The notes under the pieces: model-generated
The model's database searches: none
Seen by the model: only the letters and a program-made list of their open reading frames with translations
What the model was told of the DNA's origin: nothing
Program-made: the position numbers and the translations under genes
Part shown: one piece after another, positions 9,260-19,064 of the stretch
Layout: every line of letters begins with the position of its first letter
Numbering within the stretch: position 1 is the stretch's first letter
Assembly: GCA_030680405.1 (NCBI GenBank)
Contig: JAUXVT010000052.1
Span: 1-64,000, forward strand
Direction: 5' to 3'
Source: Thiobacillus sp.
GTDB lineage: Bacteria > Pseudomonadota > Gammaproteobacteria > Burkholderiales > Thiobacillaceae
DNA: 64,000 nucleotides

Positions 9260-11739
9260 AGAGAACCTCCATTTTTCCTTCCGGGGTTTCGGACAGGCCG
9301 AATTCCTGGCTGTAGTAGCGTGAATCGGTCAGGTAAAGAATGCCCGTGCCTTCTTGAACTTCCCGCACGACCAGCGTTTTGGATAGTTTTTCAAGCACGT
9401 TTTGGAACACATTGACGCTGAATTGCTGCGCCTGGCGCAGCAATTCGAATTCCTTGTCTGGCAGGTAAGCTGCGCACAAATCGTTGATGAGTTGTTTGCC
9501 TTCATCCCCGTAAGGAACGATAACGCCGCGCGTGGGTGCGTCGATGGCTTTGAATGCTTTGGCGGCGGTCATGAAAGCCTGCCGAAGATAGATTGCCGGA
9601 GCTTGGCGTTTCGTTCTTTTGTAGTCTTCCAGCGCTAGCGTGTTGCTAGATAGCAGGTTGAGCAGGGTGTCGTCATGGCCAACGGAGACGGGGTAGCCCA
9701 TTTCGTTTGCCCGGTCGAAGAAATAGTTCTTGTAGTACCAGGCCATCGCCTGCGGGCCGATGCGGTTATTACCGAAGTTTTCGGGATTGGCATCAAAATC
9801 ATCCAGCACGCGCTCTGCCTTTTCTCGGCCAACCTGAATGTCGGGCAATTTAGCCAGGTTCTCGTCCTCGGGGCGTGGGTTGAGGACATGTACCAATCCT
9901 TGCTTTGCACGGCCATTGCGGTTACACCGCCCCGCCGCCTGGGCGATGGAATCCAGACCTGCCGTAAAGCGGATGACAGCGCCGAAATCGACATCGACGC
10001 CGGCTTCGATCAATTGTGTGCTGATGCAAAGCGTCGGGACGGACGGGATTTGATCCAGACGCGTGCGCACTTCACTCAAAATTGATTTCCGATGCGCCGG
10101 ACACATGTTCGTGCTCAGGTGGAAAACCTTGGCACCGCTGTTTTCCTTGCACAACCGGTAAATGGCCTGCGCCGCCTTTTTCGTATTGACGATAACCAGG
10201 CAACTCCCTGACGCTGCGATTTGTTCAAATGCCAGCGCCGCGATTTCGTCCTGCGACCAGCCGCCTGGCTTTCTGCGGTTGACGACTTCGACACGCTTCA
10301 AGTCGTCGAAGAGTTGCTTCACATCCGGCATGAGTTCGTTGCCCTGCGGCACGCGAATTGCGCCTTTGTTCAAATTGACCCGGTCAAGTAGCGGCTGGGT
10401 GGCCGTGCACAGTACGACTGTGCTGCCACAGAAGTCGGCCAGGTAATTCATGGCGTTGTTGAACAGGTGAACACAATTGACCGGCAGGCTCTGGATTTCG
10501 TCGAAAATCAGCACGGCGTTGGCAAGTTGGTGCATTCGCCGTGCCCCCCGTGTGCCTGCACCAAAAAAGGGTTTCCAGCAATTGAACGGAGGTGGTGTAC
10601 ACGACTGGGGCATCCCAGTTTTCCGAGAGAATTTTTCCGCGCCAGCTTTGTTCTTCCGGGGTGAGATTGGAGTGGTGTTCAAGCACGACGCTGCCAGCTT
10701 CGACGCCTTTTGGCTCCAGGATTTGCCGGACGACCTCGGCATTTTGGTCGATGATTGACGTGAACGGGATGACATAAATAATCCTGTCCAAGTCGTGCTT
10801 GCGGGCATGGTGCAAGGCGAAGCGCAGACTCGCCAGTGTCTTGCCGCCGCCGGTCGGTACAGTCAGGGTGAAGATGCCTTTATCACGTACAGCCCCATCC
10901 AGACAGTGGCGCGAAATATCCTGCCGCAAATTGTCGATGGGGTGGCAGGGTGCAAAGCTGTTCAAATGCGCTTCTAGACGCTTGATGAGTATTTCCCAGG
11001 ATTCGTAGCTGCCGCGCAGCCGTTGTTTAGCGCGTCCGGGATGCTCAAAATCAGCAGTGTCGATTCGGTCGGCGTCGATCAGGCAACTGAAGAGGGTGCG
11101 AACGAGAAGTCCAAGCTGCTGCTGATAAACGGGGCTATCTGGATTTTTGCTGGGGACTTTGCCCAGGATTTTTCTGATCCAGGCTTGAATGCTTTCGATC
11201 ATTTCTGGCTGGGCAAGTAGTTCTTGCGCACTAGCGAGAATGGCTTTATCAGCCTTTTCGAGCGCCTCGTCTAGGTGGGTACGGTGGCTCACCTTGTTCA
11301 TGCGCTTGGTGAACGTATCTTCAACGGGGCGGTTTGGACTCGATGTGAGGCAATCAATCAGGCCGGAGTGGTGGGACGCGATGCATAAACCAAGCGTCTG
11401 GCCGACTATTTGTCCGAGTTGTCCCTGTTTGGATAGCACCTGCCAAACCAGTTGGGCACCGCTGGTTGAGTGGTCAATTTTTCCCCTAAGACCGGCAGCA
11501 TCGACAAACTCTTCATCTTCATCCTGATTAAGCAAACCAGTTGCAGATTTTATATAAGCCTGAAATGCATCGCTGTATTTTCCGAGGTCATGGAGCAGAC
11601 CGATTAGCTCTCCTTGGCTTGAGAGTCCAAGTTTTCCTGCAAACGTTTTTGATAAGCGTGCGACACCACGCAGATGAGCTTCCAGACTTTGGGTCTCATT
11701 TCCTCTTACGTGGGCAATAAAATTCGGCGGTTTGCTCAT
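9243..11739 (-). pseudogene. cas3: CRISPR-associated nuclease/helicase Cas3 (type I-C), split by an apparent 1-nt frameshift
   Basis: N-terminal ORF 10384-11739 has HD (GLLHDLGKYSDAFQAY) and Walker A (TVPTGGGKTLASLRFA); C-terminal ORF 9243-10808 has NAVLIFDEIQSLPV (DExH) and TQLIEAGVDVDF, in another frame. Junction LETLF/GAGTRGARRMHQLAN at the A6 tract 10563-10568. Confidence 0.92.
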
Positions 11740-11756
11740 GTTTTCATCTTATCTCT

Positions 11757-11777
11757 GCCCAGGCCCAAAACCTGGGC
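11757..11777. promoter_or_regulatory. Inverted repeat GCCCAGG-N7-CCTGGGC upstream of cas3
   Basis: gcccaggcccaaaacctgggc, 18 bp upstream of the cas3 ATG; near-copy at 13319-13339. Confidence 0.45.
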
Positions 11778-11779
11778 CC

Positions 11780-11915
11780 GCCCCATTCCCTTGCCGATAT
11801 TGGCCTGCCGCCACATCGAGCTGATTCTTGACAGCTTCGCGCAATGCGTCTGGCGTGACGACTTCAACCTCCGCTCCGTATTTAAGGATGTCCATGAGGA
11901 GTTCGCGGTTGTCTG
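11780..11915 (-). pseudogene. Truncated 3' end of a WYL-domain regulator gene
   Basis: NRELLMDILKYGAEVEVVTPDALREAVKNQL matches the C-terminus of the intact WYL protein at 13353-14414; about 155 bp of DNA is duplicated with ~1.56 kb offset. Confidence 0.8.
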
Positions 11916-12240
11916 GGTACAGCCCGGCGCGCTGCTGGCGGTCGTCTTCAATGTTGAGGCCGAGAATGCCGGTGCCGTTTCTCATCGCGGTTTCCACGTT
12001 GCGGGTGGGGATCACGCTGGCGATTTCGTTGCGGCGCAGGTTGATCCAGTGGATCGGTTTGAGGATTTCGATTTTGCGGATATGCCAGCGGATGGCAGGT
12101 TTCCACAGAATCGCCTCGAAACAGGCGCGCGCGGCGGATGGGGTCATCACGCGTCGTAGCTCACGCGCTCGACTTTCATTTCCGGGCGGGTGAAGCAGGC
12201 GAAATCGCCGGACAACTCCAGGCAAGATGTTTTCAAGTCG
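11915..12240 (-). pseudogene. Vestigial second cas5 (type I-C, divergent subfamily), truncated and frameshifted
   Basis: [27 protein letters not shown] [frameshift] [59 protein letters not shown]...NIEDDRQQRA is the Cas5d N-terminal core; the rest is missing. Confidence 0.82.
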
Positions 12241-12241
12241 G

Positions 12242-12658
12242 CTATGCCACCAGAATCTGGACGTGCCCGGCCTTGCCGTATGCGCAGATTTTCTTGTCGG
12301 CGGTGACGAGACATAGGCCATGTATGCGCGCTGCGGCGATCAGGAACCGGTCTGCCGGGTCGCCATGTGGGCGGCCTGGCAGTTGCGTGCTTTCCATCGC
12401 AGTCTCGGCATCGAGTGCTTGCAGGCGGATACCCGGAATCGACATGGTGCGGCGCACCCATTCACGGACTGGCGCGGACAGACTGATTTTTCCTTTCGCG
12501 CACAACATGCCGACTTCCCAAACACTGACAGCATTGACATGCAGTCGGTGCTCAATCCTGGAGCGATCAATGGCGGCCAGGGTGGCGGGGCTCAAACGCC
12601 CGGCCACGCCTTCCGCATACCAAAGCCAGACGTGGGTATCCAGCAGCAAACCGCCCAT
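12242..12658 (-). CDS. PIN-domain toxin (VapC family)
   Basis: MGGLLLDTHVWLWYAEG...HGDPADRFLIAAARIHGLCLVTADKKICAYG, PIN acidic motifs. Confidence 0.9.
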   Translation of the reverse strand: MGGLLLDTHVWLWYAEGVAGRLSPATLAAIDRSRIEHRLHVNAVSVWEVGMLCAKGKISLSAPVREWVRRTMSIPGIRLQALDAETAMESTQLPGRPHGDPADRFLIAAARIHGLCLVTADKKICAYGKAGHVQILVA

Positions 12659-12659
12659 G

Positions 12660-12935
12660 TCAGCGGTCTCTCTTGGGTTTGAAATCGGCATAGAGGGCGT
12701 CTTCGTCTCCGGTTTCTGCAGACCAGGCTTCATCCAGCGGCGCGACGATGTCGCCGTGGAGCGTGACCGTCCCCTTCATGTAGCCGAACATGCTGGCGGG
12801 CACTTCGTTTTCGATGGGCACCAGCTTCACCAGCGGTTTGCCGCGTTTGCTGATAATCAGCGGCTCATGCGTGGCGGCGACTTCGTCGATCAGTTTCAGG
12901 CACTTGGCCTTGAATTCGGCGGCGTTGATGTTCAT
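12660..12935 (-). CDS. Phd/YefM-type antitoxin
   Basis: MNINAAEFKAKCLKLIDEVAATHEPLIISKRGKPLVKLVPIE; immediately upstream of the PIN toxin. Confidence 0.9.
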   Translation of the reverse strand: MNINAAEFKAKCLKLIDEVAATHEPLIISKRGKPLVKLVPIENEVPASMFGYMKGTVTLHGDIVAPLDEAWSAETGDEDALYADFKPKRDR

Positions 12936-13352
12936 ATCCACTCCTTGGTGACTATATCGAGTGGTCATGTTAGACCCGTCCATGATCGGAAACAACCCAG
13001 GCGCTGGCGGGCATGGGGGTGCATCCTGGCCGACCAGCAAAACGATATTAGGGTGATACGGCAGATCGCTGGTTTGCATGAACAGGCCGGGCAGGGTATC
13101 GATCACATCGCCCTGTGCGAGCAGTTTGCTGATCTCGCGGCGGTGGACGGTGTCAGCGCGTAACTGGTTGACCGGCGTGGGGTCGGCTGCGACTGTTTTG
13201 TCAGCCATGACATGAGGGCTGCGCCAGCTTCCATCCAGGTTCTGGGCTACGTGGGCGATAGGTCGCAGGGTTTCTGACATTTTCATGTTTGCCGGTGAAT
13301 GCTGCAAATCCTACCTTCGCCCAGGTTCAAAACATGGGCCTGCCGCAAACCC

Positions 13353-14414
13353 TTATTCATACTGGCTTCTGGCTTGGCCGAGCTGATTTTTGACAGCTTC
13401 GCGCAACGCGTCTGGCGCGACGACTTCAACCTCCGCTCCGTATTTGAGGATGTCCATGAGGAGTTCGCGGCCGTCTGAATACGGCACGGCGAGTTCATAG
13501 CGGCCGTCTTCCAGCCAGCGGCTTTGTTGCTGAGGGTGCCAGATTTCATCGGCGACCCAGCGGGCGCGTTTGGGGGTGAATCGCAGGACGGCTGTGGCGA
13601 CGGGCAGGCCGGCGAAGATGCCGTAGGCGCTGGCGAGTTCGCGGTTCAGTGTGGATTCGGCGATGGCTTTGGCGGCTTTGTCGAGCGGTATGGCTGCGCG
13701 GATGCATTCGACGGCAAAGATGCGCAGGCCTTTTTTGTCGTGACACCAGGCGTCCAGATACCAGTTGTCGCGGTAGTGGGCGAGGCGCTGGGGGGAGATT
13801 TCGCGGGTGCCGATTTCGTCGCGCTCGCGGTTGTAGTAATCGATCTTGAGACGGCGGCGTTGCAGGACGGCGCCGGCGATGGTTTGAAAGTGGCGGAGGT
13901 TTTTCTGGCGAGCGGCGGCGGCAAGGATGCGGATGCGTTGCGCGGCCTCGCCCGCGCCCAGATGGTTGCTGTCCAGCAGTTTGTCGATGCGGATTTGCAG
14001 CGGTCGCAGGTGGTCGTCGAGCAGCCCGGGTTCCAGGTTGGCGAGCAGGTGTTTCAGCGTGACGAGGGCGTGCAGTTCCTCAGGGGTGAACCACAGGCCG
14101 GGTAGTGCGTGGCTGCCGTCGGCGGTGTCGTAGCGATAACCGCCGCGTTCGCTGTCATGGATGAGCGGGGCGCCGAGGCGGTCGCGCAGGTCGGCAATCA
14201 GGCGGGTGAGGGTGGAACGCGAAAAGCCGTACTCACTGGTGAGTGCGGCGCGGGAAAGGCCGGTGCGTCGCCCGTCCAGCAGGCGGTGCAGTCGATAGAG
14301 GTCGTCGAGTTTGCTCAAGGGTTCCGGGTCGCTTGTTGATTTTTTCTCCGCGTGTCCGGTGTTGCTGATTTTTGTTATGGGAATGAGTGTCGCGTAATGC
14401 AGTGTGCGCGGCAA
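13353..14414 (-). CDS. WYL-domain transcriptional regulator (HTH + WYL), CRISPR-locus associated
   Basis: 353 aa; N-terminal HTH (LSRAALTSEYGFSRSTLTRLIADL), WYL region (LAHYRDNWYLDAWCHDKKGLRIFAVECI). Confidence 0.88.
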   Translation of the reverse strand: MPRTLHYATLIPITKISNTGHAEKKSTSDPEPLSKLDDLYRLHRLLDGRRTGLSRAALTSEYGFSRSTLTRLIADLRDRLGAPLIHDSERGGYRYDTADGSHALPGLWFTPEELHALVTLKHLLANLEPGLLDDHLRPLQIRIDKLLDSNHLGAGEAAQRIRILAAAARQKNLRHFQTIAGAVLQRRRLKIDYYNRERDEIGTREISPQRLAHYRDNWYLDAWCHDKKGLRIFAVECIRAAIPLDKAAKAIAESTLNRELASAYGIFAGLPVATAVLRFTPKRARWVADEIWHPQQQSRWLEDGRYELAVPYSDGRELLMDILKYGAEVEVVAPDALREAVKNQLGQARSQYE

Positions 14415-14423
14415 GTGGGGGAT

Positions 14424-14723
14424 TTAAAGGTAGTCGTCCTCCCGTTGATGACGAATTGCAAGAATCGTGTCGGTCGTTCGGTCTTCGATTTCAAACAGTG
14501 CGACGTATCCGTCGGAACCAAACGGGATCAGTAGTTCGCGTAGGAACGGGTTATCGGTATCCGCTTTACGGCAGGAAAACGGGAAATTCTGGAGGAATTC
14601 GGCAGCTTTGACGATGGCGTCGCGGGCGCGTCTGGCGGCTTGAATATCCTTTTCGAGTAAAAACGTGAACAGGCGATGCAGGTCTTCGCGCGCGGCTTTC
14701 GTGTAGCGCACCTGGTATGCCAT
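14424..14723 (-). CDS. RelE/ParE-family toxin
   Basis: MAYQVRYTKAAREDLHRLFTFLLEKD...LRELLIPFGSDGYVALFEIEDRTTDTILAIRHQREDDY. Confidence 0.87.
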   Translation of the reverse strand: MAYQVRYTKAAREDLHRLFTFLLEKDIQAARRARDAIVKAAEFLQNFPFSCRKADTDNPFLRELLIPFGSDGYVALFEIEDRTTDTILAIRHQREDDYL

Positions 14724-14998
14724 TAGCCGGCTTTGGCTTGCTTTTCAGCTGTGGTCAGCATGCGATCCAGTTCTGTGTGTATCCCATCGGACGAAAAGTA
14801 TTCGTCACTGCGCTTGGCATCGTCGCGCGAGGCCAGGCCGCGGGCAATAAATTCGCTTTGTGTCCGCCGCCTCTCGATGCTGAGCCGGATCGAGTGCTCG
14901 ACGAAGCTGGAAAGGCTTTCACCTTCCTGCAAGACGCTTTCAGCGGCGGCACGTAATTCGGGGGCAACCCGGAGCGATGGGATGGTGGCGGTTTTCAT
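14723..14998 (-). CDS. ParD/RHH-like antitoxin
   Basis: MKTATIPSLRVAPELRAAAESVLQEGESLSSFVEHSIRLSIERR; overlaps the toxin start. Confidence 0.82.
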   Translation of the reverse strand: MKTATIPSLRVAPELRAAAESVLQEGESLSSFVEHSIRLSIERRRTQSEFIARGLASRDDAKRSDEYFSSDGIHTELDRMLTTAEKQAKAG

Positions 14999-15160
14999 GG
15001 TAAACCTCATTGCGTTGCACTTGCGATGCAAGTATGGCGGGGGCGGGATGCTCAGTCAACCCGGGCATCTTTGGGACCCATGATTTTACTTTCAAGCTGA
15101 CTCAGTCCTGGTTTTGTGCCAGATTTGAGTTTGGCATGGCTTTGTGAAAACACTTCTTTC

Positions 15161-15814
15161 ATGCATCACATTCCCACACCGAACGGCACCCGCATCTGCA
15201 TCATCCGCCACGGCGAAACCGACTGGAATGTGGAGAAGCGGATCCAGGGCCATACCGATGTCCCGCTCAACGAGACCGGGCGGGCGCAGGCGCTGGCGAT
15301 GGCGTTCAATGCGGCGCACCAGCGGTTTCACGCGGTTTACAGCAGCGATCTGCTGCGGGCGATAGAAACGGCGCAGGCGCTGGCGCAGCGCGAGGGCCTG
15401 GAGGTGACGTTGCTGCCGCAATTGCGCGAACGGCATTACGGGCTATTTCAGGGCATGACCGCCGACGAGGGCGCCGCGCTGCATCCGGCGGCGTATGCGC
15501 ACTATGTGGCGCGCGATCTGAATTACGATTTCGAGACCGGCGAGTCGCTTCGCCGGTTTGCCGAACGGGTGGCGGATGGCATCGACTGGCTGGTGCGGCA
15601 TCACAGCGGGCAGACGATTGCGGCGGTGAGCCACGGCGGGGTGCTGGACGTGGTATATCGCCGCGCCACCGGCCGCCCGCTGCACACGCCGCGCGATTTC
15701 GTGATCCCCAACTGCGCGCTCAACTGGTTCCATTTCGACGGCCAGGGCTGGCATCTGGACGCCTGGGCCGACCGCCACTATCTGCACGAAGTGCTGACGG
15801 AATCGCCCGAATGA
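15161..15814 (+). CDS. Histidine phosphatase family protein
   Basis: TRICIIRHGETDWNVEKRIQGHTDVPLNETGRAQA, RHG motif; ERHYGLFQG; SHGGVLD. Confidence 0.92.
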   Translation: MHHIPTPNGTRICIIRHGETDWNVEKRIQGHTDVPLNETGRAQALAMAFNAAHQRFHAVYSSDLLRAIETAQALAQREGLEVTLLPQLRERHYGLFQGMTADEGAALHPAAYAHYVARDLNYDFETGESLRRFAERVADGIDWLVRHHSGQTIAAVSHGGVLDVVYRRATGRPLHTPRDFVIPNCALNWFHFDGQGWHLDAWADRHYLHEVLTESPE

Positions 15815-16539
15815 GCACGCCGGCAGAATGGATGGTGTTGTTTCGCCACGGCCATAGCGAATGGAATCTTTCCGACCGCTTCACCGGCTGGACGGATATT
15901 CCGCTGACCGAGGTCGGCCTTGCCGAGGCGGCCGCGGCGGGGCGGCGGCTGGCGCAGGCGGGGTTTGCCTTCGACGAGGTGCATGGCTCGGTGTTGCAGC
16001 GCACGCGCCAGACGGCCGAGGCGCTGCTGGCCGCGATGGGCACGCCCGAGGTGCCGCTGCTCACCACCTGGCGCCTGAATGAGCGGCATTACGGCGCGTT
16101 ACAGGGACTCAACAAGAGGGAGATTTTTGCGGCCTGGGGCGAGGAGGCGTCGCGCCGCTGGTGGCGCGGCTATTTCGATCCGCCGCCGCCGCTGGATTGG
16201 GATGACCCGCGCCATCCGCGTTTCGATCCGCTGTATGCGGCGCTCGATCCCCAAGACTTGCCGGCCAGCGAGAGTCTGCGCGATTGCCAGCGGCGCACGC
16301 TTCCTTATTGGAATGAAGTGCTGGTGCCGCGGCTGCGCGCGGGGCGCCGCCTGCTGGTGGTGAGCCACGGCAACACCCTGCGTGGTCTGGTGATGCACCT
16401 GGACGGCCTCAGTGCCGAGGCGATGGAGCGGGTGGAGATTCCGTCCGGGGTGCCGCTGGTTTACCGCTTTGCGCCCGATCTCTCCGTGGTGGGGCACGAG
16501 TGGCTGGAGATGCCAGCCGCTGCGTCAGCCATGCCCTGA
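15811..16539 (+). CDS. gpmA: 2,3-bisphosphoglycerate-dependent phosphoglycerate mutase
   Basis: VLFRHGHSEWNLSDRFTGWTDIPLTEVG, LNERHYGALQGLNK, VVSHGNTLRGLVMHLDG. Confidence 0.92.
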   Translation: MSTPAEWMVLFRHGHSEWNLSDRFTGWTDIPLTEVGLAEAAAAGRRLAQAGFAFDEVHGSVLQRTRQTAEALLAAMGTPEVPLLTTWRLNERHYGALQGLNKREIFAAWGEEASRRWWRGYFDPPPPLDWDDPRHPRFDPLYAALDPQDLPASESLRDCQRRTLPYWNEVLVPRLRAGRRLLVVSHGNTLRGLVMHLDGLSAEAMERVEIPSGVPLVYRFAPDLSVVGHEWLEMPAAASAMP

Positions 16540-16567
16540 CTTATTGATCCGGACCGAATAAAGTATG

Positions 16568-16640
16568 AATTTCGTCACACCGGCGAAGGCCGGTGTCCAG
16601 TTAAACGCACTGGATTCCGGCCTTCGCCGGAATGACAGCT
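16568..16640. repeat. Short palindromic intergenic repeat (gtcacaccggcgaaggccggtgtccag...ctggattccggccttcgccggaatgac)
   Basis: Inverted-repeat arms; same layout as copies near 45436 and 22285. Confidence 0.7.
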
Positions 16641-16660
16641 CAATATGTTTTCTGGCCGGG

Positions 16661-17743
16661 TCAATAGCTCATCCCCAGATCCTGCGCCAGCCCGGCGTGG
16701 GTGATTTTTCCGGCGTGTACGTGCAGCCCTGCTTTCAGCCCGGCATCGGCATCCAGCGCAGCCAGCCCGTGTGCTGCCAGCGCCTGCACATAGGGCAGGG
16801 TGGCATGGGTGAGTGCCTCGGTGGCGGTGCGGGCCACGGCGCCGGGCATGTTGGTGACGCAGTAATGGACGATGCCCTCGGCCACAAAGAAGGGGGCGCT
16901 GTGGGTGGTGGGGCGTGAGGTTTCCGCGATGCCGCCCTGATCGATGGCCACATCCACCAGCACCGAACCCGGCGGCATCTGTTTCAGGTGTTCGCGGCTG
17001 ATCAGCCGCGGCGCGTGGCGGCCGGGAATCTGTGCGGCGCCGATGACGATGTCGGCTTGCGCGAGGCTGTCGGCAATCGCCTCGGGCGAGGAAATCCGCG
17101 TTTCCACCCGTGCGCCGAACAGCGCTTCGGCGTGCGCGAGCTTGTCGGCCTGGCGGTCGAGGAGGGTGACGCGTGCGCCCAGTCCGGCAGCGACCCGCGC
17201 GGCGCTCATCCCCACCACCCCGGCGCCGATGATGACCACATGTCCAGGCGGCACGCCGGGCAGGCCGGTGATCAGTTTGCCGTTGCCGCCGTGGGATTTG
17301 TGTAGTCCCAGCGCGCCCATTTGCGGCGCCAGCCGCCCCGCGATGTCGGACATTGGCTGCAGCAGCGGTAGGCCCCCGCCGGGCTTGCTCACGGTTTCGT
17401 AGGCAATCGCCGTCACCCCGCGCGCCATCAGCTTGTGCGCAAGCTCCGGCGCGGCGGCCAGATGCAGGTAGCAGAACAGCAGTTGCCCGCTGCGCAGGGC
17501 TTCCACTTCAGTGGGCTGCGGCTCCTTCACCTTGACGACCAGGTCGGCAGCCCAGGCTTCGGCAGGGGTCACTATGTCAGCGCCGGCGGCGCGATAGGCA
17601 TCGTCACCAAACCCGACGGCTGCCCCCGCGCCGGTTTCGACGCTGACCGTGTGGCCTGCCTGGGTCAGAACATGCGCCCCCTCGGGGGTGAGCGCCACCC
17701 GGTATTCGTGATTCTTGATTTCTTTTGGAATGCCGATGTGCAT
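16661..17743 (-). CDS. ald: Alanine dehydrogenase
   Basis: 360 aa MHIGIPKEIKNHEYRVALTPEGA...VVIIGAGVVGMSAARVAAGLGA. Confidence 0.95.
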   Translation of the reverse strand: MHIGIPKEIKNHEYRVALTPEGAHVLTQAGHTVSVETGAGAAVGFGDDAYRAAGADIVTPAEAWAADLVVKVKEPQPTEVEALRSGQLLFCYLHLAAAPELAHKLMARGVTAIAYETVSKPGGGLPLLQPMSDIAGRLAPQMGALGLHKSHGGNGKLITGLPGVPPGHVVIIGAGVVGMSAARVAAGLGARVTLLDRQADKLAHAEALFGARVETRISSPEAIADSLAQADIVIGAAQIPGRHAPRLISREHLKQMPPGSVLVDVAIDQGGIAETSRPTTHSAPFFVAEGIVHYCVTNMPGAVARTATEALTHATLPYVQALAAHGLAALDADAGLKAGLHVHAGKITHAGLAQDLGMSY

Positions 17744-17898
17744 GACGGGTCTCGCGGAGGATGGATACGCTGCAGCATAACCAAAGTCGCAGCGTGCTTG
17801 AAGTGCGGCGGCTTATCGTGCCGGCGCGGAATTGGCACGGCGAGCGGCAGCTTGAACCAGCAGACTGGCGACGAGGCCGAGTAAAAGCTTCATTCCCA

Positions 17899-18909
17899 TC
17901 AGGCGAGGCGCTGCACGCATTCGCGCACCAGCGCAGGGCCACGATAAATCAGCCCCGAATAGATTTGCACCAGCGAGGCACCCGCTGCGATTTTTTCCTG
18001 CGCGTCGCCGCCTGAAAAAATTCCGCCGACGCCGATGATCGGCACTTCGTTTTTCAGGTGATGCGCCAGCGCGCGGACAACGCGGGTGGACGCCGCGCGC
18101 ACCGGCGCGCCGGAGAGGCCGCCGGTCTCCTCCGCATTAGGCAGGCCGGCGACGGCATCACGCGCGATGGTGGTGTTGGTGGCGATTACGGTGTCGATGC
18201 GGTGCATCATCAGCAGCGCGGCAATCGCGGCGATCTGCGCGTCATCGAGATCGGGCGCGATTTTCAGCGCGACCGGTACATATTTGCCGTGCTGCTGTGC
18301 GAGTTCGGATTGCCGCAGCTTGATCGCCGACAACAGCGCGTCGAGCGCCTCGTCCTTCTGCAGTTCGCGCAGGTTCTGTGTGTTGGGCGAGGAGATGTTC
18401 ACCGTCACGTAACTGGCGTGCGCGTAGACGGTGTCGAGGCACGCCAGGTAGTCGTCGACCGCATGTTCGTTCGGCGTGTCCTTGTTCTTGCCGATGTTGA
18501 TGCCGAGCACGCCGGTGAACCCGCTTGCCTGCACGTTGCGTACCAGGTTATCGACGCCGAGGTTATTGAAGCCCATGCGGTTGATGAGGGCCTCCGCTTG
18601 CGGCAGGCGGAACAGGCGCGGCTTCGGATTGCCGGGCTGCGGACGCGGCGTCACCGTGCCGATCTCGATGAAGCCGAAGCCCAGCGCCGCCAGCGCGTTG
18701 ATGTGCGCGCCGTCCTTGTCCATCCCGGCCGCCAGGCCCACGGCGTTGGGGAAGTCGATACCCATCACGCGCACCGGTTTTCCGGTGGCGCGCGGCAACA
18801 GGGTCAGTAAGCCGAGCCGTTGCGCGAGGTCGAGGCTGAACAGGGTCAGACCGTGCGCGTCTTCGGGGTCGAGGCTGAACAGGGCGGGACGCAGAAGGGA
18901 ATAAAGCAT
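17899..18909 (-). CDS. pyrD: Dihydroorotate dehydrogenase (quinone), class 2
   Basis: [23 protein letters not shown]...[48 protein letters not shown]. Confidence 0.96.
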   Translation of the reverse strand: MLYSLLRPALFSLDPEDAHGLTLFSLDLAQRLGLLTLLPRATGKPVRVMGIDFPNAVGLAAGMDKDGAHINALAALGFGFIEIGTVTPRPQPGNPKPRLFRLPQAEALINRMGFNNLGVDNLVRNVQASGFTGVLGINIGKNKDTPNEHAVDDYLACLDTVYAHASYVTVNISSPNTQNLRELQKDEALDALLSAIKLRQSELAQQHGKYVPVALKIAPDLDDAQIAAIAALLMMHRIDTVIATNTTIARDAVAGLPNAEETGGLSGAPVRAASTRVVRALAHHLKNEVPIIGVGGIFSGGDAQEKIAAGASLVQIYSGLIYRGPALVRECVQRLA

Positions 18910-19064
18910 GGCGCGTGAGCAAGGGACATGGCTAGCAGCGAGTTTAACAGGGGAAAGACGCCGGGCTGCTGCCGGCGGTCGGTTGGTGTTATCCTCAACC
19001 CACGCATGCTGCGCGTGTTTGTCTGCCCAAATCAAATTCTGTTTTTCTCACTATCGACAAATCC

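Noticed and set aside
1990-15250. tRNA or integrase at the CRISPR island borders
   Set aside because: Looked for but none supported; borders are a protein-gene duplication instead.
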